Assembly: GCF_900142465.1 (NCBI RefSeq)
Contig: NZ_FRAX01000002.1
Location: 1-64,000, forward strand
Source of the DNA: Fibrobacter sp. UWH6
GTDB taxonomy: Bacteria; Fibrobacterota; Fibrobacteria; Fibrobacterales; Fibrobacteraceae
Reading direction: 5' to 3'
Length of the DNA: 64,000 nt
The position numbers and the translations under genes are program-made. This document shows, piece after piece, positions 55,337 to 64,000 of the stretch; the first letter of the stretch is position 1, and every line of letters starts with the position of its first letter. The notes beneath the pieces are model-generated. The model was not told where the DNA came from. It did not search any database and worked only from the letters and a program-made list of their open reading frames with translations.

Positions 55337-57931
55337 ATGACTGAAAAAGCCCCCGTTTCTTTAAAAGACTACTTGACTAAAGCCGATTCCGATGTATCAT
55401 CTGAAGCCCTGCTGGAAAACTTTCTGGCCTGGGCTGATGCCAAGGGTACTACGCTGTACCCCGCCCAGGAAGAGGCAATCCTTGAACTTTTAGACGGGAA
55501 AAACGTTATTCTAAATACGCCTACGGGTTCAGGAAAATCCATGGTAGCCCTGGCGCTCCATTTTGACAGTCTGGCCCACGGCCGACGCAGCGTCTACACC
55601 TGCCCCATCAAGGCCCTGGTCAACGAAAAGTGGATGGCCTTGTGCAAGGAGTTCGGTCCCGAAAATGTAGGACTTTCTACAGGAGACGCCACCGTCAACC
55701 GCGACGCCCCCATCATCTGCTGTACCGCAGAAATCCTTGCCAACATGGCCCTCTGCGAAGGGGAACAGTCCACCATTTCTGACGTGGTCATGGACGAATT
55801 CCATTACTATTCCGACAAGGAACGCGGTGTCGCCTGGCAGGTTCCTCTTTTAACCATGCCCAACACCCGCTTTTTGCTCATGAGCGCCACCGTAGGCGCC
55901 ACGGAATTTTTCGAAAAGGAAATGACCAAGCATACGGGCAAGGAATCCGTCACCGTTCGCTCCACCCAGCGCCCCGTACCCCTGGATTTTACCTACTCCG
56001 AAACCGAAATTTCCAACACAGTTCAGCGACTGATCAACGAAGGGAAGGGCCCTGTTTACGTGGTTCACTTTACCCAGGCCGCAGCCGCTACCAACGCCCA
56101 GAACTTCATGAGTCTGGACCTTTGCACCAAGGAAGAAAAGGTGGCCATTAACGAGGCCATCAAGGAAATGCGTTTCAGCAGTCCTTACGGCCCCGAAGTA
56201 AAACGTTGGCTGAAGCAGGGCATTGGCATCCACCATGCGGGTCTACTTCCCAAGTACCGCATCCTGTGTGAAAAACTGGCCCAAAAAGGTCTGCTGAAGG
56301 TCATCTGCGGAACAGACACTCTTGGCGTAGGCGTGAACGTTCCCATTCGTTCCGTGCTGTTCACCCAGCTTTGCAAATATAGCGGCGACAAGACCGCTAT
56401 TCTAACCGCTAGAGACTTCCACCAGATTGCAGGCCGCGCAGGCCGCAAGGGTTTTGACGACATCGGTTACGTTGTGGCCCAGGCCCCGGAACACGTCATC
56501 GAAAATCTGAAACTGGAAGCCAAGACAAAACAGACCGGCAAGAAATTCCAGAAGAAGAAACCGCCCGAACACGGCTACGTTCCCTTCGACAAGAACACCT
56601 ACGAACGTTTGATCCAGGCCCAGCCGGAACCGCTGACCTCCAGTTTCCACGTCAGCCATGGCATGCTCTTGAACATTCTCAGCCGTCCCACCGACGGTTG
56701 CAAGGCCATGCGCAACCTGATCAAGGACTGTCACGAAACGGCCGCCAGCAAAAAGCAGTTGAGCAAGCGCGCCTTCCAGCTTTTCCGTGGTCTGGTAGAA
56801 GGCCATATTATCGAATTTGCCCCGCAAGTGGCACCGGGCTACAGCAAACTTCGCGTGAACATGGATCTGCAAGATGACTTTTCCATGAACCAGCCCCTTT
56901 CACTTTATCTACTGGATACCTTGCCCAAGCTGGATCGTGAAAGCCCCGAATACGCACTGGACGTCATTACTTTATGCGAAAGCATCGTTGAAAATCCCGA
57001 AGCCATTCTCCGCATCCAGATGAACAAGGCCAAGAACGCCCGCATGGAAGAACTGAAGGCCCAGGGCATGGAATTCAACCAGCGCATGGAAGAATTGGAA
57101 AAGGTGGAATACCCCAAGCCGTTGCGGGATTTCATTTACGACACCTACAATAACTTTGCCGAAACCCACCCCTGGGTAGACGTAAATGTGGAACCCAAGT
57201 CTATTGTCCGCGAGATGTTCGAAAACTTCAGCACCTTCAGCGGTTACATCAAGCAGTATGGTTTGCAGCGCATGGAAGCCATCTTGCTCCGACACCTGAA
57301 CGGGGTTTACAAGGTGTTGGCCCAGACCGTTCCCGACAGCTACAAGAACGAGGAACTCCACGACATGGAAGAATTCCTGGGCGATATGATCCGCAGAACG
57401 GACAGCAGCCTGTTGGAAGAATGGGAAAAGATGGCCCACCCCGAAGACTACCAGAAACGTATGGACGATGCAGGCGCCACCGAAATGGAAACCGCCTTCG
57501 GTGCCGACAAGGTGGCCGCAGACATTACCTACGACAAGAAGCGCTTTATCAACATGGTCCGCCAGCGCATTTTCCAGCTCATGAGTGCATTGCAGAAGCA
57601 GGCTTTTGGCGACGTATTGGATATGTTGGCAGACGACCTTGCAGAAGGCCAAATGCTAGTGGATGGCGAAGGCAAACCCTGGACCGAAAACCGTCTGATG
57701 GAAATCATGGCAGCCTACATTGCAGAACACCACAAGTTCCGCCTGGATGTGGAAGGACGTTCCGTACACCACACCATCATTACCTACGAAGGCGAAATCA
57801 TGCACGTCCAGCAGATGCTTCAGGACGAAGAAGATTTCAATGACTGGAGTATTGACTTCAAGATTGATCTAAAGGAATGCCGTGAGGCAGGCATGCCCCT
57901 CCTGAACATGGTCCGCATCGGAGAAGTCTAG
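55337..57931 (+). CDS. Ski2-like DExH-box RNA helicase
   Basis: An 864-residue superfamily 2 helicase. Motif I is Thr-Pro-Thr-Gly-Ser-Gly-Lys-Ser near residue 60, motif II Asp-Glu-Phe-His near 152, motif III Met-Ser-Ala-Thr near 177, and motifs V-VI are Gly-Thr-Asp-Thr-Leu-Gly-Val-Gly and Gln-Ile-Ala-Gly-Arg-Ala-Gly-Arg near 325-360. The C-terminal half has a long helical region typical of bacterial proteins labelled DUF3516. RNA turnover or ribosome maturation are family-level guesses. A longer frame from 55283 exists, but ATG 55337 gives the usual start. It diverges from the polysaccharide operon. Confidence 0.85.
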   Translation: MTEKAPVSLKDYLTKADSDVSSEALLENFLAWADAKGTTLYPAQEEAILELLDGKNVILNTPTGSGKSMVALALHFDSLAHGRRSVYTCPIKALVNEKWMALCKEFGPENVGLSTGDATVNRDAPIICCTAEILANMALCEGEQSTISDVVMDEFHYYSDKERGVAWQVPLLTMPNTRFLLMSATVGATEFFEKEMTKHTGKESVTVRSTQRPVPLDFTYSETEISNTVQRLINEGKGPVYVVHFTQAAAATNAQNFMSLDLCTKEEKVAINEAIKEMRFSSPYGPEVKRWLKQGIGIHHAGLLPKYRILCEKLAQKGLLKVICGTDTLGVGVNVPIRSVLFTQLCKYSGDKTAILTARDFHQIAGRAGRKGFDDIGYVVAQAPEHVIENLKLEAKTKQTGKKFQKKKPPEHGYVPFDKNTYERLIQAQPEPLTSSFHVSHGMLLNILSRPTDGCKAMRNLIKDCHETAASKKQLSKRAFQLFRGLVEGHIIEFAPQVAPGYSKLRVNMDLQDDFSMNQPLSLYLLDTLPKLDRESPEYALDVITLCESIVENPEAILRIQMNKAKNARMEELKAQGMEFNQRMEELEKVEYPKPLRDFIYDTYNNFAETHPWVDVNVEPKSIVREMFENFSTFSGYIKQYGLQRMEAILLRHLNGVYKVLAQTVPDSYKNEELHDMEEFLGDMIRRTDSSLLEEWEKMAHPEDYQKRMDDAGATEMETAFGADKVAADITYDKKRFINMVRQRIFQLMSALQKQAFGDVLDMLADDLAEGQMLVDGEGKPWTENRLMEIMAAYIAEHHKFRLDVEGRSVHHTIITYEGEIMHVQQMLQDEEDFNDWSIDFKIDLKECREAGMPLLNMVRIGEV

Positions 57932-57947
57932 AACATCGCGCCGGCGC

Positions 57948-58670
57948 CTAGCAGTCTTTCACGCAGCGGATAGCAAAGGCGTCGGTCTTGTAGGTATAAT
58001 CGGCACCGATCTTTCCGCCACGAAATGAAATGCTGCGATATCTAGCATATTCATTTCCCATGCTGGTGGAAGTCCAGTAATAGGCAGACTTGTTCAAGTC
58101 ATAAAAGTAACCCATGCTATAGCGGCCGCCAGAAGGTATGGAAGCAAAACCTACGCTATCCTTGCCCACCACGGAGCCGTAGCATTCTTCCCAGTACTCG
58201 GAAGACTTTAGCATGGTTCCCGGCAGACCGTCCTGCAAGCTTCTGCAAAATTCGCACAGTTCATGCCATTCCTCTTCAGAAGGGATGTGCCAACCTTCGG
58301 GTGCGATTCCGCGGAACCTGCCCGACGTAATCAGCGATTCCCCTTCAGCGCCCAATTCGTCTTCGTTATAGCGGGGGCTTAAATTCATGGCGGCGGCCCA
58401 GGTATAAAGTCTACCGAACTTGCCCACATTTTTTTCCACCTCGCCGTAGGCGTAACTTCCCACATCGTCGTCGGCGGCACCGCCCTTACTCACATAACGA
58501 AGGTTTTCCGCCATCCAGATTTGGTTTCCGATTTTTACCGTACTGTAGATTTCACCGTCACGTTCGTCAACTAAGGAACCATAATCGAATTTCACGCCGT
58601 TTTTCATCAAGTATGCGGCATGCTCTTCGTCTTTTACAGTTTTCGTAAATTCAGTACGGTCAAAAAACAT
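57948..58670 (-). CDS. TIGR02145 domain protein without signal peptide
   Basis: A 240-residue protein that is almost entirely the Fibrobacter major paralogous domain: Val-Lys-Ile-Gly-Asn-Gln-Ile-Trp-Met-Ala-Glu-Asn-Leu near residue 45, Ile-Ala-Pro-Glu-Gly-Trp-His-Ile-Pro-Ser near 125, Tyr-Tyr-Trp-Thr-Ser-Thr near 200 and Ala-Ile-Arg-Cys-Val-Lys at the end. It starts Met-Phe-Phe-Asp-Arg with no signal sequence, whereas the relative at 40535-41764 is a lipoprotein. It may be cytoplasmic or a displaced module. It converges on the helicase gene with 16 bp between stops. Confidence 0.82.
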   Translation of the reverse strand: MFFDRTEFTKTVKDEEHAAYLMKNGVKFDYGSLVDERDGEIYSTVKIGNQIWMAENLRYVSKGGAADDDVGSYAYGEVEKNVGKFGRLYTWAAAMNLSPRYNEDELGAEGESLITSGRFRGIAPEGWHIPSEEEWHELCEFCRSLQDGLPGTMLKSSEYWEECYGSVVGKDSVGFASIPSGGRYSMGYFYDLNKSAYYWTSTSMGNEYARYRSISFRGGKIGADYTYKTDAFAIRCVKDC

Positions 58671-58912
58671 AATTTACACCCTATTCTTTACACTATTTGA
58701 AATCTTTTCATTTCTTTTCCAATTGGACGTCCCCTATACGCAAAACCCATGCCAAGGGAGGAGAAAGACTAGAGTGAAGAGGAATTATGAGACACAAAAG
58801 AAGTATGCTGAGCGGACTGTCATTCTGAACTCGTTTCAGAATCCCATGAACGCATGAGACCCTGAGCGCCCACAGGGCGACGCAAGGCGCCATCGGCGCG
58901 ATTATGATAATT
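58671..58912. other. Intergenic region between the TIGR02145 gene and nadA
   Basis: No gene is recognised. ATTCTGAAC-TCG-TTTCAGAAT at 58822-58842 is an inverted repeat related to 5499-5524. Next to the heptamer block, AAGGCGCCATCGGCGCGATTATGA (58882-58907) resembles the GC core between argB and argD. The promoters of both divergent genes must lie here. Confidence 0.5.
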
Positions 58913-58961
58913 CGTATCTCGTATCTGATATCTCATATCCTATATCTGGTATCCAATGTCT
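58913..58961. repeat. Heptamer repeat block before nadA
   Basis: Seven consecutive heptamers of the type CGTATCT, GATATCT, CATATCC, TATATCT, GGTATCC, AATGTCT. The third to seventh positions are most constant. A GC core precedes it as in the argB-argD element, but no complementary arm is seen. Confidence 0.85.
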
Positions 58962-59018
58962 CGCGGTTCTGGGGTGGGGACGCTGATGGGGTCCGTCTAA
59001 TTTTTTTATATTTAGGCC

Positions 59019-60035
59019 ATGACCGCAGAAGAACTTTACAATCGTCTTAAGAGTATCCAGCCTGGCGCTGTCCTTTGCACCTATTCCATGGAAAAAGTGG
59101 AACAGATGCTTCCCATCATCAACGAAATCAACGAACTGAAGAAGGAACGTGACGCCGTCATTCTCGCCCACAGTTACGTTGCCCCGGAAATCATCCTGGG
59201 TGTTGCCGACTACGACGGCGACAGTTTCAAGCTGAGCCAGGACGCCACCAAGGTGGAAGCAAAGACCATCGTCTTCTCCGCAGTCCGTTTCATGGGTGAA
59301 ACCGCAAAGATTCTGAACCCCACCAAGGACGTCTTGATTCCCGGACCCCTTACCGGCTGTAGCCTGGCCGACTCCATTACCGGAGCCGAAGTCCGCGCCC
59401 TCCGCGAAAAGTATCCGGATCACACCTTCGTCTGCTACATCAACACCACTGCCGACGTAAAGGCAAACTGCGACGTTTGCGTTACCAGCTCCAACGTGAT
59501 GAAGATCGTGAGCAGTCTCGAAAACGACAAGATTGTGTTCGTACCCGATGGACTCATGGGTCAGAACCTGATCGAAGAAATGAAGAAGCGTAACATCAAG
59601 AAGGAAATCGTGCTCCACAGCGGTTGCTGCTACGTGCACGAAACCTACGATTCCGAACTGATCAACTTCTTCCGCAGCCAGAATCCGGGTCTTAAGGTGG
59701 TGAGCCACCCCGAATGCCACCCGGGCGTAGCACTTCTCAGCGATTACGTGGGCAGCACCGGTCAGATGGTCACCTACATCAAGGACCAGCCCGAAGGCAC
59801 CCCGTTCCTGCTCCTTACCGAATGCGGTCTCAATGCCCGTATGCAGTACGAGTTCCCCAACAAGCGCTTTATTGGCAGCTGCAGCATGTGTAAGTACATG
59901 AAGTCCAACTCCCTGGAAAACATCCTGGAAACCCTCCGTCATCCGGAAGCAGCCCAGCATGTGGAACTGGACGAAGCCACCCGCGTCGCCGCCAAGAAGT
60001 GCATCGACGCCATGTTCTACTACGCAGCGAAATAG
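59019..60035 (+). CDS. nadA: Quinolinate synthase A
   Basis: A 338-residue [4Fe-4S] enzyme. Ile-Leu-Ala-His-Ser-Tyr-Val near residue 48 and Asp-Ser-Phe-Lys-Leu-Ser near 68 bind substrate. Cluster Cys candidates are in Ala-Asn-Cys-Asp-Val-Cys near 151, His-Pro-Glu-Cys-His-Pro near 234 and Ser-Cys-Ser-Met-Cys-Lys near 288. It condenses iminoaspartate with dihydroxyacetone phosphate in NAD synthesis. nadB and nadC are not adjacent. Heptamer repeats flank the gene on both sides and begin on the base after the stop. Confidence 0.92.
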   Translation: MTAEELYNRLKSIQPGAVLCTYSMEKVEQMLPIINEINELKKERDAVILAHSYVAPEIILGVADYDGDSFKLSQDATKVEAKTIVFSAVRFMGETAKILNPTKDVLIPGPLTGCSLADSITGAEVRALREKYPDHTFVCYINTTADVKANCDVCVTSSNVMKIVSSLENDKIVFVPDGLMGQNLIEEMKKRNIKKEIVLHSGCCYVHETYDSELINFFRSQNPGLKVVSHPECHPGVALLSDYVGSTGQMVTYIKDQPEGTPFLLLTECGLNARMQYEFPNKRFIGSCSMCKYMKSNSLENILETLRHPEAAQHVELDEATRVAAKKCIDAMFYYAAK

Positions 60036-60129
60036 TTGGAAGTTGGAAGTAGACAGTAGACTGTAGACTGTTTACTGGGGTAGAGTTATGCGAGGTGCCA
60101 AACTTTAACTCATTGCTCACCTCTCACAG
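60036..60129. repeat. Heptamer repeat block between nadA and the beta-barrel gene
   Basis: Six heptamers (TTGGAAG twice, TAGACAG, TAGACTG twice, TTTACTG) cover 60036-60077 and start immediately after the stop codon. A second arm at 60109-60129 has CTCATTG, CTCACCT, CTCACAG, of a different word. The gap holds GTTATGCGAGGTGCC. Confidence 0.82.
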
Positions 60130-60152
60130 CCCATCGCTTTTTGAGGAAATTG

Positions 60153-60830
60153 ATGAAGAAGTTTCTTTTTGTTCTGATTGCCGTGGTCGGTATGCTGTTT
60201 TCTCAGGCAGCTGCCGACGAGGGATACTGGCCCAAGTCCTACTTTGCAGAAGTAGGTTTCGGCATTATTGCATCTAAGGGCGACTTTAACGAAAGGTCGA
60301 CTGCAATCACAGATACCGCAGGCAAAAAAGGTCTCATTCACCAGCCCGCCCTGGATTTTCTGGCAACACCCGACCTTACCATCGGTGCCAACATCGCCCA
60401 GTTCACCCTAGCCCTGAATTTCCAGTATTGGACATCCAACCAGACCTTAGCCGGTTTTTCCGATGAATCCTACACGGCAGATTCCCGCATTTGGCGTCTC
60501 GGCTTTGAGTTTACATACAACTTATTCTGGCCCGACTATTTCCAGATCGGCCTCGGCGGCGGTTACTCCTACACAAGCATCAACACTAAAAATTCTGTCT
60601 ACTTCCAGGATGGAGGCGTCCAGAGTTCTGAACTGATGGGTTCTGCAGTAGGCTTTATCGCCAACCTCCATTACTACTTTACAGACCAGCTTTCCATGGT
60701 TCCGGCAATCAAGGTTTACGAAAACTGGTTCAAGAACGCATACAGCGGAAGAACCGACAATTGCGATCTGGATCCGTACCTGTGGCAGACCTTCGTGCTG
60801 GCCTCTGTCAGTCTGCAGTATACCTTCTAG
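60153..60830 (+). CDS. Outer-membrane beta-barrel protein
   Basis: A 225-residue precursor with a signal peptide ending near Gln-Ala-Ala-Ala. The mature part is strand-rich (Trp-Arg-Leu-Gly-Phe-Glu-Phe-Thr-Tyr-Asn-Leu-Phe, Gly-Leu-Gly-Gly-Gly-Tyr-Ser-Tyr) and ends Ser-Leu-Gln-Tyr-Thr-Phe, the classical C-terminal Phe of an outer-membrane barrel. GAGGA precedes the ATG at 60153; TTG at 60141 is in frame but unlikely. The next gene is another membrane protein in the same direction. Confidence 0.75.
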   Translation: MKKFLFVLIAVVGMLFSQAAADEGYWPKSYFAEVGFGIIASKGDFNERSTAITDTAGKKGLIHQPALDFLATPDLTIGANIAQFTLALNFQYWTSNQTLAGFSDESYTADSRIWRLGFEFTYNLFWPDYFQIGLGGGYSYTSINTKNSVYFQDGGVQSSELMGSAVGFIANLHYYFTDQLSMVPAIKVYENWFKNAYSGRTDNCDLDPYLWQTFVLASVSLQYTF

Positions 60831-60904
60831 ACAATACATCAACCTCGGACTTTTACATTTAGAGGCCGTGCAAAAAAGGTCGTCAATTTCTATCTTTGGC
60901 GACC

Positions 60905-62125
60905 ATGAAAACAATCTCTAGAATCGCTTTCGCTTTCAGCTGCCTCGCAGCAACCGCCAACACATTTGCCATGGACGCCAAGGGCTGGGCATCCACCTAC
61001 GAATCCATGGCCGCCTTCGAAGACAAGGGCGTACTCAACGAGTATTACAACAACCGCCCCGGCTATGTAAAGCCCATTATCGACAATCTGGGCAATGTGC
61101 TGAACAGCAACTGGTATGTAAGCGCAAACGTTCCCCAGAGTCTGACATTTGAAGTGGGCATGCCCTTCTCCATCGTCCCTATCGGAGATGATGACAGAAA
61201 ATTCTCCGAAACCTTTGACATCAACGGAACTCCCATGGCCTTCGATGTCCCCACCATTTTCGGCGAACACGGCAATCCCCAGGAAAACACCGGCCTAGTT
61301 TACGGTAACGAGACCTTGAACGGTCTGGGAGTTTTCACTTACCCCTATCTGCAAGTTGCAGGTAGTTTCTACCACGCACGCGTTGTCCTGCGCGGTATGT
61401 TCCTGCCCAGCATCAGCAACCTGACCAAGTTCAATCTTTTCGGTTTCGGTCTGCAGTATAGTTTCGGTCACCTGTTCCAGTATATGTTGCCTCCCGCAGC
61501 CCAGGGCCTTGACGTAAGCTTTGTCTTCGGCTACAGCACCAGCGGCATCGGCTACCGCCCCGACGAATACAAGGGCTCTCTCGACCTGGATGTTTCCGCC
61601 ACCACGTTTGACGTTGTCATTGGCTATAAGCCCATCAACTTTATCGAAGTGATGATGACCTTGGGTTACCAGAGCGCCACCATGAAGTCTTCTGGCCACA
61701 TGTACCAGGTTGCCGGAACAGATCCCTTCACCGGCGCTGAAATCGAAACCAACGTTATTAACCCCAACATTTCTGTAGACGGCAATAACGGTTTCAAGTT
61801 CGGCCTGGCCGTGGCCTTCCAGTTCGGTAGTTCCTTCCACCCGGTTCTCGGATTCGATTACGCCGGCAAGTCCAGCTACACAACCAACGTACTTTACTTC
61901 CGTCAGCAGTTGGGTCACGACAAGACCCCCGACGAAATCGCAAAGGAAAAGGGTTACGTTCGCGGCGCCGTGAACGAAAAGGAAGAATCCAAGGTTGAAT
62001 CAGTCCAGGAAGAAGCTCAGGATTCCTACAATGAAATGAATGACTCTGCAGAACAGATTTCCAACGAAGAACCTGTCGCAGATAATTCCAACGACGATTT
62101 CGACTCCCCGTCTTACGACGATTAA
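60905..62125 (+). CDS. DUF6588-like outer-membrane protein with acidic tail
   Basis: A 406-residue exported protein. The signal peptide ends near Thr-Phe-Ala. A barrel-like body covers residues 20-335, with strand pairs such as Phe-Asn-Leu-Phe-Gly-Phe-Gly-Leu-Gln-Tyr and a segment Gly-His-Leu-Phe-Gln-Tyr. The order and spacing recall the DUF6588 family of outer-membrane proteins, though I could not check this. The final 60 residues are acidic (Asn-Glu-Lys-Glu-Glu-Ser-Lys, then Asp-Asp-Phe-Asp-Ser-Pro) and probably disordered. cstA follows after 24 bp. Confidence 0.65.
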   Translation: MKTISRIAFAFSCLAATANTFAMDAKGWASTYESMAAFEDKGVLNEYYNNRPGYVKPIIDNLGNVLNSNWYVSANVPQSLTFEVGMPFSIVPIGDDDRKFSETFDINGTPMAFDVPTIFGEHGNPQENTGLVYGNETLNGLGVFTYPYLQVAGSFYHARVVLRGMFLPSISNLTKFNLFGFGLQYSFGHLFQYMLPPAAQGLDVSFVFGYSTSGIGYRPDEYKGSLDLDVSATTFDVVIGYKPINFIEVMMTLGYQSATMKSSGHMYQVAGTDPFTGAEIETNVINPNISVDGNNGFKFGLAVAFQFGSSFHPVLGFDYAGKSSYTTNVLYFRQQLGHDKTPDEIAKEKGYVRGAVNEKEESKVESVQEEAQDSYNEMNDSAEQISNEEPVADNSNDDFDSPSYDD

Positions 62126-62149
62126 TCAAATAAAACAAAAAGGCACAAG

Positions 62150-63703
62150 ATGATTACTTTCCTAATTGGCGTTGCTATCCTTATTGGCGGCTACTTCACT
62201 TACGGCAAGTTCGTAGAACACGTGTTCGGCCCCGACGACCGCAAGACTCCCGCCACCGAAAATCCCGATGGTGTGGACCGTCTGGTTCTCCCCCACTGGA
62301 AGAATATGCTGATCCAGCTTTTGAACATTGCCGGTATCGGTCCTGTGATTGGCGTGATTCTGGGCATCAAGTTCGGCGCCATCGTCTTCATCTTGCTGCC
62401 TCTGGGAAACGTGCTGGGCGGAGCCGTACACGATTACTTTAGCGGTATGGTCAGCATGCGCAACAACGGTTACAACGTGCCGGCCCTTTCCCGCAAGTTC
62501 ATGGGCAAGGGTCCTTCCAAGGTGGTAATGACCTTGATTTCCGTAGCCCTGATTTTGGTGGGCGCCGTATTCACCAACACCCCCGCCCAGCTGATCAACA
62601 CCCCCATCCTCGTCGGTAACGCCGTATCCCCCACCCTGTTCTGGATTGCGGTGGCCTGCATTTTCGTTTACTACTTCCTCAGCACATTCTTCCCCATCGA
62701 CAAGATTATCGGACGTATCTACCCGGTGTTCGGCGGTTTGCTGATTTTAGCCTCTCTCGCCATTCTCGTGGGTATCGCCCCCAACCTGAACGTACTTGAC
62801 GAAATCAACTTCAACGACTTCGGCAGCAACTTTACGCAACATCCGGCTCACCAGCCCATCTTGCCCATGCTGTTCGTAACCATCGCCTGCGGCATCATCA
62901 GCGGATTCCATAGTACCCAGAGCCCTCTGGTGGCACGTACCGAATTTACCGAAAAGACCGGCCGTCAGACATTCTACGGTATGATGATTCTGGAAGGTCT
63001 CATCGGTATGATCTGGGCTGCCGGCGGTATGTTCATCTATCACCTCCATCCGGAACTGATTACTGGCGCCAGCGGCGTCAAGGTCTTGAGCACCCTGGTT
63101 TCTACCGTGCTGCCCTTCGCCCCCATTTCTGTGCTGGTCGTGGTTGGCGTGATTGTACTTGCCATTACCAGTGGCGACACAAGCCTCCGCAGCCTCCGTC
63201 TGACCATTGCAGAACTTTTGCACATTGATCAGACTTCCGCCAAGAACCGTTTGTTCTTGACCGTTCCCATGTTCGCCATCTGCCTTGCCATTATCTTCTG
63301 GAGCAATCTGGACAAGGAAGGTTTCAACATCCTGTGGAACTACTTCAGTTGGAGTAACCAGCTCATGGCCGTCTGCAGCCTCTGCGTTACCGTGGTCTAC
63401 CTTCGCTGCAAGAAAAAGAATTTCTGGATTGCACTTCTGCCCTGCATGTTCATGACTTTCATTACCGCAGATTATATCCTCTGGGTCAGCCCCACCAACT
63501 TGAAGGGAGCTCCCGTAGGTTTCGGTCTGGACTATAACACCGCAAGAGTCATGGCCGTATTCGTAGCCATCGCCCTGGGCGTTTGGCTGGTCCGTCGCGG
63601 CAAGGAACTTTCCAGGAGGAACGAATTCAACCCCGACAAGTGGGACCACGAACTGGACAAGAAGAATAACTTCAATCCGCAGTTGCGCAGAAAACAAAAG
63701 TAA
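62150..63703 (+). CDS. CstA-family peptide/pyruvate transporter
   Basis: A 517-residue membrane protein with about 13-15 hydrophobic segments. The start Ile-Gly-Gly-Tyr-Phe-Thr-Tyr-Gly-Lys-Phe, Phe-Gly-Pro-Asp-Asp-Arg, and His-Ser-Thr-Gln-Ser-Pro near residue 250 are typical of CstA. It is the shorter class, lacking the long C-terminal part of E. coli CstA. Relatives import peptides or pyruvate under starvation. The substrate here is not fixed by the sequence. Confidence 0.88.
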   Translation: MITFLIGVAILIGGYFTYGKFVEHVFGPDDRKTPATENPDGVDRLVLPHWKNMLIQLLNIAGIGPVIGVILGIKFGAIVFILLPLGNVLGGAVHDYFSGMVSMRNNGYNVPALSRKFMGKGPSKVVMTLISVALILVGAVFTNTPAQLINTPILVGNAVSPTLFWIAVACIFVYYFLSTFFPIDKIIGRIYPVFGGLLILASLAILVGIAPNLNVLDEINFNDFGSNFTQHPAHQPILPMLFVTIACGIISGFHSTQSPLVARTEFTEKTGRQTFYGMMILEGLIGMIWAAGGMFIYHLHPELITGASGVKVLSTLVSTVLPFAPISVLVVVGVIVLAITSGDTSLRSLRLTIAELLHIDQTSAKNRLFLTVPMFAICLAIIFWSNLDKEGFNILWNYFSWSNQLMAVCSLCVTVVYLRCKKKNFWIALLPCMFMTFITADYILWVSPTNLKGAPVGFGLDYNTARVMAVFVAIALGVWLVRRGKELSRRNEFNPDKWDHELDKKNNFNPQLRRKQK

Positions 63704-63723
63704 GCCAACCTAAGTAAAGAGCC

Positions 63724-63800
63724 GTGAGCTATGAGCAGCGAGCTTAAAGCGGAAAGGTTTAAGCGGAAAGAGAAACTTTAACCTTTAAACTTTAAACTTT
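63724..63800. repeat. Heptamer repeat block before recD2
   Basis: Eleven heptamers over exactly 77 bp. The first three are GTGAGCT, ATGAGCA, GCGAGCT; four follow of the TAAAGCG/GAAAGGT type; the last four are AAACTTT/AACCTTT. The change from purine-rich to pyrimidine-rich words at about 63773 makes a hairpin (AAAGGTT with AACCTTT). It ends six bases before the recD2 start. Confidence 0.85.
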
Positions 63801-63806
63801 TAAACT

Positions 63807-64000
63807 ATGCAAATCCAGGGGACCATTAAATCCATCACATTCCACAGTCCGCAGAATGGCTTTACCGTTTTGCGCCTTAATGAGGCGGAATCCAAGAAGG
63901 TGGTAGTGGTCACGGGAACCCTCCCGGAACTGAACGTAGGCGAGAATATAAAGTTCGAAGGAGAATGGGGACGTCACCCCAAGTTCGGCACACAGTTCAA
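63807..64000 (+). CDS. recD2: RecD2-type ATP-dependent helicase, 5' part (cut by window end)
   Basis: The visible 64 codons read as the N-terminal OB-like domain of RecD2: Gly-Thr-Ile-Lys-Ser-Ile-Thr-Phe-His at the start, Asn-Gly-Phe-Thr-Val-Leu-Arg-Leu near residue 17, Val-Thr-Gly-Thr-Leu-Pro-Glu-Leu near 36 and Gly-Glu-Trp-Gly-Arg-His-Pro-Lys-Phe-Gly near 52. RecD2 proteins are 5'-3' DNA helicases not tied to RecBC. The helicase motifs lie beyond the window. Confidence 0.8.
   Translation, partial: MQIQGTIKSITFHSPQNGFTVLRLNEAESKKVVVVTGTLPELNVGENIKFEGEWGRHPKFGTQF

Overview
The window is a bacterial chromosome segment that almost certainly comes from Fibrobacter or a close relative (phylum Fibrobacterota). 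Two proteins carry the Fibrobacter succinogenes major paralogous domain (TIGR02145), two carry the TIGR02147/DUF4423 regulator family that is amplified in Fibrobacter, several secreted proteins have poly-Ser linkers, and there is a 31-residue COX24/AURKAIP1-like ribosomal protein. The envelope is Gram-negative: OmpA-family protein, beta-barrels, Wza/Wzc export proteins and many lipoproteins. These assignments rest on motif reading, not on a database search.

Layout. 1-5.5 kb is an accessory type IV pilin locus. One complete pilin gene sits next to a membrane sulfatase-fold transferase. Two headless pilin 3' cassettes lie in opposite orientations, each with its own terminator, and a YoeB-type toxin-antitoxin pair lies between them. 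A ten-copy 42-bp tandem array lies upstream of the pilin promoter. 5.5-19.8 kb is mostly housekeeping (HIT protein, recO, panB, OmpA protein, rfbB, tex, ferredoxin, argB, argD) plus the first TIGR02147 regulator-lipoprotein pair. At 19.8-21.3 kb an A+T-rich gene for a PD-(D/E)XK-like protein is bracketed by 218-bp direct repeats, each made of two hairpins. 21.3-30.8 kb holds a B12-binding-type radical SAM protein, a four-gene ppx/rluB/phosphoesterase operon, a Lys/Ala/Pro repeat protein, malic enzyme and HU. 30.9-38 kb holds transport and envelope genes, dusA, the COX24-like gene and argF. 38.1-42.8 kb carries the second regulator-lipoprotein pair, a TIGR02145 lipoprotein and a drug/metabolite transporter. 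43-48.5 kb has tRNA-Leu(CAG), a three-gene envelope operon, a YwqK-like lipoprotein, pheS and a beta-barrel protein. 48.6-55.2 kb is a leftward polysaccharide operon, wzc-rfbA-rfbC-wzb-wza-manC. 55.3-64 kb has a Ski2-like helicase, a second TIGR02145 protein, nadA, two outer-membrane proteins, CstA and the start of recD2.

The most interesting structure is outside ordinary genes. (1) The pilin expression site with silent cassettes looks like a pilE/pilS-type variation system. (2) At six or seven intergenic sites there are runs of heptanucleotides with a different word at each site, often switching to the complementary word halfway; they resemble in style the short tandem heptamer repeats of cyanobacteria. 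(3) A dispersed paired-hairpin element occurs three times and has wobble-preserving changes. (4) A 148-bp unit of four hairpins is tandemly duplicated. (5) Two TIGR02147 genes overlap surface-lipoprotein genes, and each has its own inverted repeat upstream.
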